DNA of 49,727 nucleotides from positions 1 to 49,727 of the forward strand of contig JACQZL010000303.1 in NCBI GenBank assembly GCA_016213865.1, written 5' to 3'. The position numbers were made by a program, and so were the translations under genes. Positions 21,545 through 29,300 of this stretch are shown here, piece by piece. Position 1 is the stretch's first letter; each line of letters opens with the position of its first letter. The DNA comes from Candidatus Rifleibacteriota bacterium (GTDB lineage: Bacteria > UBP17 > UBA6191 > JACPRK01). The notes under the pieces are model-generated. The model ran no database searches and had not been told where the DNA came from. It saw nothing but the letters and a program-made list of their open reading frames with translations.

Positions 21545-22383
21545 TCCGGATCGTGGAAGAGAAGTGCGACGGCTGCGGCCAGTGCGTCACGGCCTGCGCC
21601 GAAGGGGCCATCGCCTTGCGGGACGGGAAGGCGCGGCTGGTCAGCGAGACCTACTGCGACGGGCTGGGCGCTTGCCTGGGCGAGTGTCCGCAGGGCGCCA
21701 TCCTGGTCGAGGAACGCGAGGCCCCCGACTTCGATCCGGCCGCGGTGGAGGCCCACCTGAGGACCCTCGACAGGCCTCCGGCAGGGCTCGGCGGACTCTC
21801 GGCCCGACCCGCGCCAGCTCCGGTCACCCCCGCGGCTTCCCCGGTCCACGGCCACTTCGGCCACCCGGCGGCAACCCACGGACACGCCGTCCCATTCACC
21901 TGTCCCGGCTCGGCCATGCGGCAGTTTGCGCCTGCCCCGAGCCCCACGCCGGCCGGGTCCGAGGGCCCGTGCGAGTCCCCGACGGCGCTCACGCACTGGC
22001 CCGTGCAGTTGATGCTGGTGCCTCCCGGCGCCCGGTTCCTGCAGGGGGCGCACCTGCTGGTCTGCGCGGACTGCGTCCCTTTCGCGGTGCCTGACTTCCA
22101 CCGGCGCTTTCTGGTCGGCAAGTCCGTCCTCGTGGGCTGTCCCAAGCTCGACGACCTGCCCCACTACGCAGAGAAGCTGCGCGAGATCGTGGCCGTGGCC
22201 CGTCCGGCCAGCCTGACCGTCCTGCGGATGGAGGTCCCCTGCTGCGGCGGGATCGCCCAAGCGCTGGTCGCCGCCCGCGACGCGGCCGCGCCGCACTTGC
22301 CGGTCCAGATCCACATCGTCGGCGTGCGAGGCGAGGTGCGGAGCCAGGTGATGGCGGGTGCGGCGGCTCAGAGCCCGACCTGA
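21529..22383 (+). CDS. 4Fe-4S dicluster-type ferredoxin-domain protein
   Basis: The protein is 284 residues, starting within the end of the Rrf2 gene. The first cluster motif is complete (CDGCGQCVTAC, from residue 13). The second lacks one Cys (YCDGLGACLGECPQGAI, with Leu where the second Cys should be), a pattern I associate with a family of ferredoxin-like proteins found beside Rrf2 regulators. After a His/Pro-rich linker (~85-130) comes a conserved C-terminal region with further cysteines (VCADCVPFAVPDF, VLVGCPKLDDL, EVPCCGGIAQAL). The role is probably electron transfer or Fe-S-linked sensing in response to oxidative or nitrosative conditions. The partner enzyme is not in the window. Confidence 0.8.
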   Translation: MRRRVIRIVEEKCDGCGQCVTACAEGAIALRDGKARLVSETYCDGLGACLGECPQGAILVEEREAPDFDPAAVEAHLRTLDRPPAGLGGLSARPAPAPVTPAASPVHGHFGHPAATHGHAVPFTCPGSAMRQFAPAPSPTPAGSEGPCESPTALTHWPVQLMLVPPGARFLQGAHLLVCADCVPFAVPDFHRRFLVGKSVLVGCPKLDDLPHYAEKLREIVAVARPASLTVLRMEVPCCGGIAQALVAARDAAAPHLPVQIHIVGVRGEVRSQVMAGAAAQSPT

Positions 22384-22434
22384 ACAGCTACCTCCGAGAG
22401 CCCCTCTGCCCCGCGGCGGTTGCGGCCGGTCCGG

Positions 22435-22935
22435 CTACTGCTGCGGAGAAACAAGCGGCACGGGCCCCGAGACGGGATCGCCGACCTGAATGGTCCCGCC
22501 CACGAGTACCTCGGCCCGCAGGCCGCACCGGCCGGCGAGGCCTTGGAGGACCGGCTTGCCCGTGCGCTTCTCGAGGTAGGCGCACGGCTCGCACAGGCGC
22601 AGCCCCCTCAGAACGGCCGGTCCCACTTTGAACTGGCGCCCCACGAGCTCGTTGAGCGAGATCCGCCGCGTCACGATGTTGCGCCGGGTTTCCTCGGGAG
22701 CGAACCCGACGTCGTACTTCCGACTGAAGTCCTCGATCGCCTCCAGTTCGACGAGCGTGACTTCCTGGTCCGGCTTTTCGTCGGGTCCGGACCCCGCCTG
22801 CTTCCTGAAGTAGCGGTCGCCCTCGAGGCCGCGGCCGGCAACCGCGTTCACCTTCTGGACCGCATGCACGGGACGGCCCTCGGCCTCCGCCAGGTAGATG
22901 GTCACGACCTCGCCGCACGACTTCATGGACGGCAT
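22435..22935 (-). CDS. MOSC-domain protein
   Basis: The protein is 166 residues from ATG 22935 (MPSMKSCGEVVTIYLA); a second in-frame ATG at 22926 is also possible. The open frame further upstream covers repeat DNA and is not used. MOSC features are the N-terminal strand with GRPVHAVQKVNAVAGRGLEGDRY, EVTLVELEAIE, RNIVTRRISLNELVGRQFKVG and the conserved Cys in LRLCEPCAYLEKRTG. MOSC domains bind or relay sulfur or molybdenum cofactor; stand-alone forms such as YiiM detoxify N-hydroxylated compounds. It is convergent with the Fe-S protein gene, with 51 bp between them. Confidence 0.88.
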   Translation of the reverse strand: MPSMKSCGEVVTIYLAEAEGRPVHAVQKVNAVAGRGLEGDRYFRKQAGSGPDEKPDQEVTLVELEAIEDFSRKYDVGFAPEETRRNIVTRRISLNELVGRQFKVGPAVLRGLRLCEPCAYLEKRTGKPVLQGLAGRCGLRAEVLVGGTIQVGDPVSGPVPLVSPQQ

Positions 22936-23344
22936 CGTAGCACGGTCGCGGTGGGGCACCGGGAGTGTCCCCAAGACCTGGGAAGCCGCGTTTCTCGGCC
23001 CCGTTCGCCCCACCATGGCAGGGCCCTGCCAACAAGACTGGATGGCGGGGGCTGGCCCTGCGGCACGGAGGCCGGCCTCAGTCATCCATGGATCTCTGAA
23101 AACCAGCATGGCTGCTTGTGAGCGTCCCTCTCTCAGGGGCTCCGCCCCCGAACCCCCGCCAAGGGGACTCGTCCCCCTGGACCCCATTTGATACGAGCTT
23201 TGGGACTTCCGAGAGGCCTTCGTGTGCTCAGGAGTCGACAGATATTCTGAGAGATCAGGGACTTTGCCGGCCTCCTGCCGTCCAGGCCACTTGGTCGCCG
23301 GGCGGCGCCGATTTGACGCATAATGATGATGCAGGAGGAGATTC
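22936..23344. other. Intergenic region with family B repeat upstream of vapBC-1
   Basis: No gene is seen. A family B repeat lies at 23134-23185. Near the right end are a CATAAT -10-like box (~23319) and a strong ribosome binding site (AGGAGGAG) ahead of the vapB remnant. Confidence 0.5.
23134..23185. repeat. Family B hairpin repeat, copy 2
   Basis: It contains GGGGCTCCGCCCCC, GAACCCCCGCC, a hairpin built on GGGGACTCGTCCCC, and GGACCCC. This is the same modular order as the copy at 20627. Confidence 0.6.
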
Positions 23345-23597
23345 ATGACCAAGCGGCTGCAGCTCTACTTCGAGGACGCGCAGTACCGTGGCCTCAAGAC
23401 CCTGGCACGAAAGCGGAAACGGCCCATGGCCACGCTGGTTCGCGCAGCCCCTGGATGAGTACTTGGCCCGCGCAGGTGCTTCGGATGCGCTTGCCCGGGA
23501 TCCGCTCTTCTCGCTGGTGGGGATCGTGGACGGTCCTGCCGAAACCACCAACCTGGCCGAGGACCACGACCGAGTTCTCCACGGAGGGGGTTCGTGA
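23345..23597 (+). pseudogene. Ribbon-helix-helix antitoxin (VapB-like), frameshifted
   Basis: The gene starts at ATG 23345 behind AGGAGGAG. The first frame gives an RHH-type N-terminus (MTKRLQLYFEDAQYRGLK...RPMATLVR) and ends early at TGA 23456. The next frame continues the expected protein (EALDEYLARAGASDALARDP...) to a TGA at 23595 that overlaps the GTG start of the toxin. One extra base near 23440-23450, probably in the CCCC run, explains the break. The intact paralogue at 28356 reads ...AHLVREAVAQYMR at the same place. If real, the mutation leaves a VapC toxin without its complete antitoxin. Confidence 0.75.
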
Positions 23598-24010
23598 AGG
23601 CGGTCTTCGTCGACACCAGCGCTTCCGTCGCGCTGCGGTCGCGAAGCGAGTTGCACCACTTGGCAGCCAGCCGGTCTCTGGGCACTCCAGCCAAGGGTTC
23701 GATCCCGCTGGTCACCTCGAATTTCGTGCTAGACGAGACCTACACGTTGCTCAAGGGCCGCTACGGAGCCTGCGTTGCCATCCGGTTCGGGGACGGGCTG
23801 CGCGAGAGCGCGTGGGTCTGGGTCCAACCCGTGGAGGCAGCTCTCCAGGAGCGAGCCTGGCAGATCTTCAAGCGGACGCGTGATCAGGACTTCAGCTTCA
23901 CCGACTGCACCAGTTTCGCCGTGATGGAGTCCTTGCGACTCGACCAGGCCTTCACCTTCGACCGCGGCTTCCAACGGTTCGGCCTGCGGCCGGTCCCCGA
24001 GCCGGGGTAG
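23594..24010 (+). CDS. vapC: VapC-like PIN-domain toxin
   Basis: The protein is 138 residues from GTG 23594, preceded by GGAGGGGG and overlapping the antitoxin stop (GTGA). PIN-fold acidic residues are in place: Asp in VFVDTSAS (N-terminus), Glu in FVLDETYTLL, Asp in FSFTDCTSFAVM and Asp in FTFDRGFQRFG. PIN toxins are Mg-dependent RNases, usually cutting tRNA or rRNA. The gene is complete, whereas its antitoxin gene carries a frameshift. A second VapBC module sits ~5 kb downstream. Confidence 0.88.
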   Translation: MKAVFVDTSASVALRSRSELHHLAASRSLGTPAKGSIPLVTSNFVLDETYTLLKGRYGACVAIRFGDGLRESAWVWVQPVEAALQERAWQIFKRTRDQDFSFTDCTSFAVMESLRLDQAFTFDRGFQRFGLRPVPEPG

Positions 24011-24434
24011 GACGGGCCCTGTCCGATCCGCTTGGGTTGTCCTTCCAGACCTTCAGCCAGGAGCAAGGCCGGGCGTGCGGCCTGCGCGTTCTCAGCGACC
24101 TGGCGCCTTCTGTTGTGCAAGCACTGCGGGACCCCTTGGCCCGCCGGGCCTGCTTGGGCGCGGCCCCGAGGAGGCCTGTCGAGCCTGGTCCCGCGCAACT
24201 TCGCTTGGGTTGGCAGGACCCGACGCGCCCCCGGCTAGACCCGCCGGCGAGGATCGGCCAAGATCGGAGGATTCGCCACGTTGACAAGACTGGCCGTGTC
24301 ACGTGGATCCTCGGACGCGACGAGGGCGCGGACCGCCAGCCGGCCGGGTCGTCCGACAGCCCGCAAGTCCTCTTCGCGTCTACCGACGCGGCCGCTCATC
24401 TCGGCCTGTGGCTAGCCACGGCCGCCACCGGCGC
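24011..24434. other. Intergenic region, nothing recognised
   Basis: About 420 bp lie between the vapC gene and the extended C-terminal frame of the AAA-kinase gene. Several frames stay open, as expected at this GC content. None shows a recognisable domain or a credible start. Confidence 0.4.
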
Positions 24435-24605
24435 CTACGAAGCTCGTCTGTCGTAGGGGAAGATGAGCGGGTTGATTCGCACGGGGTTGGTCAACGGGAA
24501 GAACAGGTAGAGATTGCCCACGGCGAGAGGCAGGGGCGTGAAGATGCGCTCGCATCGATTGCGGTCGTCGCGGCCCAGGTAGAATCGGCGGCCGTACACA
24601 TCTTC
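24435..24605 (-). pseudogene. In-frame continuation of the AAA-kinase-HEPN gene beyond its TAG
   Basis: Directly after the TAG at 24606-24608 the same frame runs 56 more sense codons to another TAG at 24435-24437. The translation begins EDVYGRRFYLGRDDRNRCER and includes LPLAVGNLYLFFPLTNPVRI, which looks like a real compact beta-rich domain rather than random sequence. I infer that the ancestral gene ended at 24435 and that a point mutation (for example CAG to TAG) truncated it. Readthrough is also possible. Confidence 0.6.
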
Positions 24606-27572
24606 CTACCGCGAGATGATCTGCACCACGCGTGGCATGTAGGAGCTCTCGGCTAGCTTCGTTACAATGTCGAGCGCCAGAGACAGGATGAGCTGTCCCG
24701 TGTGTTGCGCATCGTCGATGCTCCCATCAGGGTGCGCAATCCGATTACGTTTGTCCACTAAGATGGCGAGCGACTTGAAGACGGGCGGGTCGAGCAGAGG
24801 CCAACGGAAGACCTGTCGTACGCGGTCAGGCAGAGGCATCTCTGGCTCGGTCGAACAGAGTTGCCGCAGGGCTTTCAGCTTCTGCCCCATCGTGAGGCTG
24901 GCGGCGGGCTTTCCGTCACCGACCTTGTTGAGAAGCGACCCCAACCCTGAGCCGTGGAGCAACTGGCCGTAGAAGCGCACGAGGAGGTCGAGGACACGTT
25001 CCACAGCTGCAATCCCGGAATGGACCATCCCGACACACTCGTCGCTTGTGCTCGCGTGGGCAAGATCGAGGAGGAGGCCGTCCAGGAAACTCCGGGTCGC
25101 CTCGACTCCCGGAATCGACCGCGACCCGGGGAGAAATCCGACAGCGAGCATGATCTTGCGGATCAGTTGCTCTCGGCCGTCAGTCAGGGCTGGGTCGAGC
25201 CCCAGCGCCTTCGCGAGATCGCTCAACTGACGCGCCGTGCAGTTCTCGCGCAGCACTTCGTGGGGCGGCGCGGTATAGCAGTACTCCTCCAGGAGCTCCT
25301 GCCGGCGCTCGACCGGGTCGACTCTCGTGGAGCGAAAACCGCGCTTCTCGAGAGACTCGGCCACGTAGGTCAGATCCTCGACGGGCAAGTGGTCGCGCAG
25401 CAACCGCGCCAGGTTCAAGGGGGCGGATGTGGCGCCCTCTTCGGTCAAACCGAGGCCAAGCAGATCTTCCACCAGGTCGTCGACGCTGTGCGGACGGTGG
25501 GCCGGATTCGGCTCGAGACAACGCAGCACGATGTGGATGAGCTCGGGCGGGACGATTGCCGGGAAACTCTCCACGCCGGGCGGCATCCGCAGGTCGGGTG
25601 AGAGAGTGCCTGGATCGAACGGCAGCTCTCCGGAAAGCAGGCGGAAGAGCGACGCGCCCAGCGCAAAGACCTCTGATGCCACTGTGTGAGAGCCCTCGAA
25701 GCACTCGGGAGCCATGTACGCCCGCGTTCCGACTACTGAGGCGGGCTCGGAGGACTCGACGATCTTGGCAACTAGCTCGAAGTCGCCCAGCTTGCACTTG
25801 GTTCGGTCCGAGTCGAGCAACAGGTTCGATGGTTTCAGGTCCCGATGAACGTACATCTGTGCGTGCAACTCGCGCACCGCGCGACACCCCTGCAGGAAGA
25901 GCCGGAGCAACTGCGCCAGCTCCTGGCGAGTTCGAGGTCGCCCGGCCCAGTGTGAGTTGACCATGTCGAGCAGGCTTCCACCGGCCATGTGCTCCATGAA
26001 CACGGCCACTACACGCTCGCCCCCCGCCTCGATCACGTCGAGCTCGCGGAGGCGAACAACGCTATCCGGTGCTCTCATCGACATCCCTCCCCACGCCTTG
26101 TGCTGGGTCCGCAAAATGCGTGCGAGCTTCTCGGGAGAGTCCTGTAATGAAGGGATCTTCACGGCGAACTTCTCGTGAAGAATGCCCTGAGTGTCCTTGG
26201 CCAAGTAGACGGTTGCAAAGCCACCTTGTCCCAGGACCTTGAGAATCTCGTATCGACTATCGTGCAACATGGTCCCCGTGGGAAAGACCCTCAGCTTTCT
26301 CGCCGACTCCGAGGCAACCGCACCCAGCATCGAGTCGATTGTCCGCTCTGAAGCCCCGGGGAGCCCAAAGACGGATCCCGTGTTCATGTCTCGGAGTAGA
26401 CGGACCGAGGAAACCGAATCGGTCCGCGGCACTGGTCGAGCAGAAGAGCCGTCAGAACGGGCGTCGGACTCGAGTGGCGGGAACGCTGCCAGCAGATCCT
26501 CGAGTTCGGCCTCAAGGCGATCGTCCGGAAGGGGTCCGCGCTCTCCAGGTCCGGCGGCAGCGACAAGTTCGGAAATCGGATCCGGGCCGGCGTTCCGGGC
26601 CGGAGGAGATGAACCGGCGAGGTGCATCACGCCGTCGAGGACGACCAGGTGAGCAGTGGCCGGACGTGGCCCAGCGGTATCGTCGGTTGTCAGGAGAGGC
26701 TTGACGCTCCTTTCGACTTGTCGCCCGACGGCGTAGCCTCCCAGGTGTTCGTCCTCAGTTGCCTTGTCCGCGAGAAACTCGAGCACCGCGTCATCCCACG
26801 TCAGCGTTACCTGATGGCTCTCGCGGTGGCGTCGAGCCAACTCAGCAAGCTGGGCGCTTGCGATCTGCAAGAGAGCGTCTCGGGTGAGCGGCTTAAAGAC
26901 GACGATGTCATCGATCCTGCCGAGCAACGCTGACATTGCCTGGCAGTCTCGGTCCAACCTGGCCTGGATTCTCTCTCGCAGGCCAACCCAATCAGGAGCA
27001 CTCGCGGGAGACTCGAACGCAGTCCGAATGGCATCCTGTTCAATGTTGGAGGTAAGGATGAAGACGGCCTTGGTTCCGCTCGCCTTCACGCCCCGTGTGT
27101 CCTCTATCCAGCCCGCGTCGAACAGGGTCAGGAAAGGGACCCAGACCGTCGGATGGGCCTTCTCGATCTCGTTCAGCAGAATGACCGTTGAAGGGTCGGC
27201 CTCGAGGGTGTTGACGAGGCTACCGCCTCGCTCGTGGCCCGCGAAACCCGGAGGGACACCCATCAGCTCGGCAACGGAATGCGGCTCTGCAAAGGTCGCC
27301 ATCTCGTACGCGACAAGCTGCTTGCCGCGGGAGTGGATCTTCGCGATCGCCTTTGCCAGCTCGGTCTTGCCCGTACCCGACGGTCCGACGAAGAGAAAGA
27401 CCGCAGAGGGCCTCGAGGCACCCTCGTTCTCCTCCCGGGCGAGCGCCAGCCGCTTCGAAACGACCTCTACGGCCTGAGGCTGGGCAAACACCGTCTCCGC
27501 GAGCATCGTCTTCAAGTCGACCTCCGATCCGATCCGTCGCACCGGGCCAAGCAGTGGGCCACGCGGCGCCAT
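24606..27572 (-). CDS. Clp-type AAA+ ATPase / Ser-Thr kinase / HEPN-like fusion
   Basis: The protein is 988 residues from ATG 27572. Residues ~18-300 are a ClpB-D2-like AAA+ module: Walker A GPSGTGKTE (63-71), Walker B VILLNEIEKAH (130-140, with Asn for the usual Asp) and sensor FILTSN. A linker leads to a Hanks kinase (~440-705): GQGGFATVYLAKD, VKIP Lys472, HRDLKPSN (576-583), DFE in place of DFG (597-599) and MAPE (620-623). Residues ~770-815 may form a small adaptor domain. Residues ~825-975 are helical with RNRIAH (942-947), the Rx4-6H signature of HEPN domains, many of which are RNases. The frame ends at a TAG but continues sensibly for 56 codons. It lies between two VapBC modules, which suggests a role in stress or phage response. 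I do not recognise a characterised homologue of the whole protein. Confidence 0.85.
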   Translation of the reverse strand: MAPRGPLLGPVRRIGSEVDLKTMLAETVFAQPQAVEVVSKRLALAREENEGASRPSAVFLFVGPSGTGKTELAKAIAKIHSRGKQLVAYEMATFAEPHSVAELMGVPPGFAGHERGGSLVNTLEADPSTVILLNEIEKAHPTVWVPFLTLFDAGWIEDTRGVKASGTKAVFILTSNIEQDAIRTAFESPASAPDWVGLRERIQARLDRDCQAMSALLGRIDDIVVFKPLTRDALLQIASAQLAELARRHRESHQVTLTWDDAVLEFLADKATEDEHLGGYAVGRQVERSVKPLLTTDDTAGPRPATAHLVVLDGVMHLAGSSPPARNAGPDPISELVAAAGPGERGPLPDDRLEAELEDLLAAFPPLESDARSDGSSARPVPRTDSVSSVRLLRDMNTGSVFGLPGASERTIDSMLGAVASESARKLRVFPTGTMLHDSRYEILKVLGQGGFATVYLAKDTQGILHEKFAVKIPSLQDSPEKLARILRTQHKAWGGMSMRAPDSVVRLRELDVIEAGGERVVAVFMEHMAGGSLLDMVNSHWAGRPRTRQELAQLLRLFLQGCRAVRELHAQMYVHRDLKPSNLLLDSDRTKCKLGDFELVAKIVESSEPASVVGTRAYMAPECFEGSHTVASEVFALGASLFRLLSGELPFDPGTLSPDLRMPPGVESFPAIVPPELIHIVLRCLEPNPAHRPHSVDDLVEDLLGLGLTEEGATSAPLNLARLLRDHLPVEDLTYVAESLEKRGFRSTRVDPVERRQELLEEYCYTAPPHEVLRENCTARQLSDLAKALGLDPALTDGREQLIRKIMLAVGFLPGSRSIPGVEATRSFLDGLLLDLAHASTSDECVGMVHSGIAAVERVLDLLVRFYGQLLHGSGLGSLLNKVGDGKPAASLTMGQKLKALRQLCSTEPEMPLPDRVRQVFRWPLLDPPVFKSLAILVDKRNRIAHPDGSIDDAQHTGQLILSLALDIVTKLAESSYMPRVVQIISR

Positions 27573-27639
27573 CTCCGACTACCTCGCAGTTGGAGCTGCT
27601 GGCAGCATACTCTCATGCCGTCCGCAACGCAGCACGGGG

Positions 27640-27876
27640 GTGCATAGACTCTCCCTCTGCGACTTCTCTGCGAGGGAGCAAGAGCTTGCGGATGAAGACC
27701 GCGTGATGTCGCTCTGCGCCTGGCGACAAGGGACCAGGGACAGCGCAGCCACTCGACTCATCACAAACCTGTTGGACCCGAGCGAACATCCGGCCTGGAA
27801 GCTGATCAGCATTGCCCAGCGGGGCCAGGCCTGCCTGGTGGTGCCGAAGACGGCCGGCGACGAGACAGTCCGCTGA
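27640..27876 (+). CDS. Doubtful small hypothetical protein or gene remnant
   Basis: The ORF has 78 codons from GTG 27640. The second half (TRLITNLLDPSEHPAWKLIS...) has codon third positions strongly rich in G/C, as in real genes here. The first half does not, and there is no clear ribosome binding site. It may be the remnant of a longer gene. No domain is recognised. Confidence 0.25.
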   Translation: MHRLSLCDFSAREQELADEDRVMSLCAWRQGTRDSAATRLITNLLDPSEHPAWKLISIAQRGQACLVVPKTAGDETVR

Positions 27877-27920
27877 AGCGGGGCCCTTTGGCCCGCTCGG
27901 GTCGAGCCGCCGCTCCACAA

Positions 27921-27944
27921 GCGGGGGATAAGCCCCCGCGCTAC
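27921..27944. repeat. Family A repeat, single arm
   Basis: The 24 bases match the arm at 15837-15860 with one difference (GGATAAG for GGACAAG). No matching inverted arm is found close by. Confidence 0.7.
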
Positions 27945-28330
27945 AGCCAATGAAGAGAACCGCCCGTCGTGTCGCCATGATCCAGCGTCGCTCCCGGGCG
28001 ACCCTGGCCCGGCGGACATGCAGACCCAGCTCGAGGCGGTCGCCGGGCGGTTGGCGGTGTTCTGGAAGCCGCGGGAGGGAAGTCCAGGAGCGAGGTGCCC
28101 CTTGTCCTGGTAGGGGTTCAGAAGCTCCAGCTCGACGACGCGCTCGCTACCGGAAAGACCGAGCAACGCAGTTGGGCGTCGACGTCCACAGGGCCTGAGA
28201 GCCCGGCAACAAGAAGGACGGCTCGGTGCTCATCGAGAGCCTGCCCCAGACCTTTGGGGCGAGGGTCCGGACAGGGTCCAACGAGAGTCCCGGCAGCCTT
28301 GGCCGGGTGGCCGCTCCGGGTCAAGTGCTG

Positions 28331-28336
28331 TATACT
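28331..28336 (+). promoter_or_regulatory. Candidate -10 box (TATACT) of vapBC-2
   Basis: TATACT lies 20 bp upstream of the vapB ATG. I see no good -35 at 17 bp, as is common for promoters regulated by their own antitoxin. Confidence 0.35.
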
Positions 28337-28355
28337 CCTTGATGTAGGTGTCAGC

Positions 28356-28646
28356 ATGAGCAGCGTCAAGCGCACCCAGGTTTACATGCCGGTCGACACG
28401 TATCGGCGTCTGGAGGTGCTGGCCCGAAGGAGGAGGCGCTCGGTCGCGCACCTGGTCCGCGAGGCCGTCGCCCAGTACATGCGGGGACAACCGCCCGAGC
28501 CATCGGCCGGGCAGGACCCCCTGTGGGACTTCCTGGCAAGAGAAGAGGGCCACCAGTCCGACGGTGCCGCCCAACTGGACAGGTACCTGTATGGCAAGGA
28601 TCCTCCGAAAACTGCCTCTCGCCCCCGCAAGAGTGTTCGGCGATAG
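28356..28646 (+). CDS. vapB: VapB-like ribbon-helix-helix antitoxin
   Basis: The protein is 96 residues from ATG 28356. The N-terminal 45 residues form an RHH DNA-binding domain (MSSVKRTQVYMPVDTYRRLE, then SVAHLVREAVAQYM). The C-terminal half is a charged, probably disordered toxin-binding tail (DPLWDFLAREEG ... RYLYGKDPPK). The gene overlaps the start of the PIN toxin gene. It is the intact counterpart of the frameshifted antitoxin at 23345, and the two share the LVREA helix. Confidence 0.82.
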   Translation: MSSVKRTQVYMPVDTYRRLEVLARRRRRSVAHLVREAVAQYMRGQPPEPSAGQDPLWDFLAREEGHQSDGAAQLDRYLYGKDPPKTASRPRKSVRR

Positions 28647-29031
28647 CGGGCCGTGGATAGCCGGTCAGCTCCGACGCGATCAGTACCACACCCGAGCGAT
28701 GGCGGTCTGGGGGAAGCTGCGAGCCGAAGGAAACCGGCTCATGACGACCACGTTCGTCATGGACGAGGCGGTGACCTTCGTGCGCTACCGCGAGGGTCTC
28801 GCCGCAGCCCGGAGGCTGGGCGACAGTATCATGGGCAGTGCGCTGGTGGAGCTCGTGGAGGTCGATCGCCCCCTGGTGAACCGCGCGTGGGAACTCTTCG
28901 TTTCTTCAGGGGAGCTGGAGTTGTCCTTCACCGATTGCACGAGCTTTGCCGTGATCGAGCAATTTGCGATTTCACGGGTGTTCGGTTTCGACGAGGACTT
29001 TCGCGCCACGGGTGCCGAGCTCCTGGGATAG
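28633..29031 (+). CDS. vapC: VapC-like PIN-domain toxin (second module)
   Basis: The protein is 132 residues from GTG 28633, which places the first PIN strand (VFGDSGPWIA) at the N-terminus as in the other VapC; ATG 28591 in the same frame would add 14 residues. Acidic PIN residues are Asp in FGDSG, Glu in FVMDEAVTF, Asp in SFTDCTSFAV and Asp in FGFDEDF. It overlaps the vapB tail by 14 nt. The two VapC proteins of this island share the FTDCTSFAV block and are probably related. The expected activity is sequence-specific RNA cleavage. Confidence 0.83.
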   Translation: MFGDSGPWIAGQLRRDQYHTRAMAVWGKLRAEGNRLMTTTFVMDEAVTFVRYREGLAAARRLGDSIMGSALVELVEVDRPLVNRAWELFVSSGELELSFTDCTSFAVIEQFAISRVFGFDEDFRATGAELLG

Positions 29032-29300
29032 GGGCAACCTCATCGCGCGGGTGGGGAGCGTTCGTGCGGCAGGGAACGTGAGCGCGCCGGGGGCTCTCTC
29101 CGACCCGTTCCAGTCCGGACCGCGGCGCCCACCGTCACCGTGAACGCGACCTGCATCGACCCGCGGGGATCTGGCGGCTCGGTGCCTTCCGGTCTCCGGA
29201 CTCACGCCGCTCGGGCTCGCACGGCTTCGCAGATGGCGCGGCCATCCGGGCGTGGGCTCTTCTGAACCACGCATCGCCGAGGCAGCCCGGCCACCCTGAT
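29032..29300. other. Intergenic region ahead of the glycan cluster
   Basis: About 270 bp without a gene. I see no clear promoter or repeat. Confidence 0.4.

Larger units (their letters stand above)
27573..28355. other. Region between the AAA-kinase gene and vapBC-2: repeat and one doubtful small ORF
   Basis: It contains the doubtful ORF at 27640-27876, a family A repeat arm at 27921-27944 and the vapB-2 promoter region. Between 27950 and 28300 I recognise nothing. The reverse-strand frame spanning most of it includes the repeat and has no domain. Confidence 0.4.

Noticed and set aside
22936..23352. Upstream extension of the MOSC frame
   Set aside because: It covers hairpin repeat DNA and has no family similarity.
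24037..24456. 139-codon plus-strand frame after vapC
   Set aside because: No domain and no ribosome binding site; it overlaps the meaningful minus-strand continuation of the AAA-kinase gene.
27579..28166. 195-codon minus-strand frame between the AAA-kinase gene and vapBC-2
   Set aside because: It runs through a family A repeat and has no recognisable domain.
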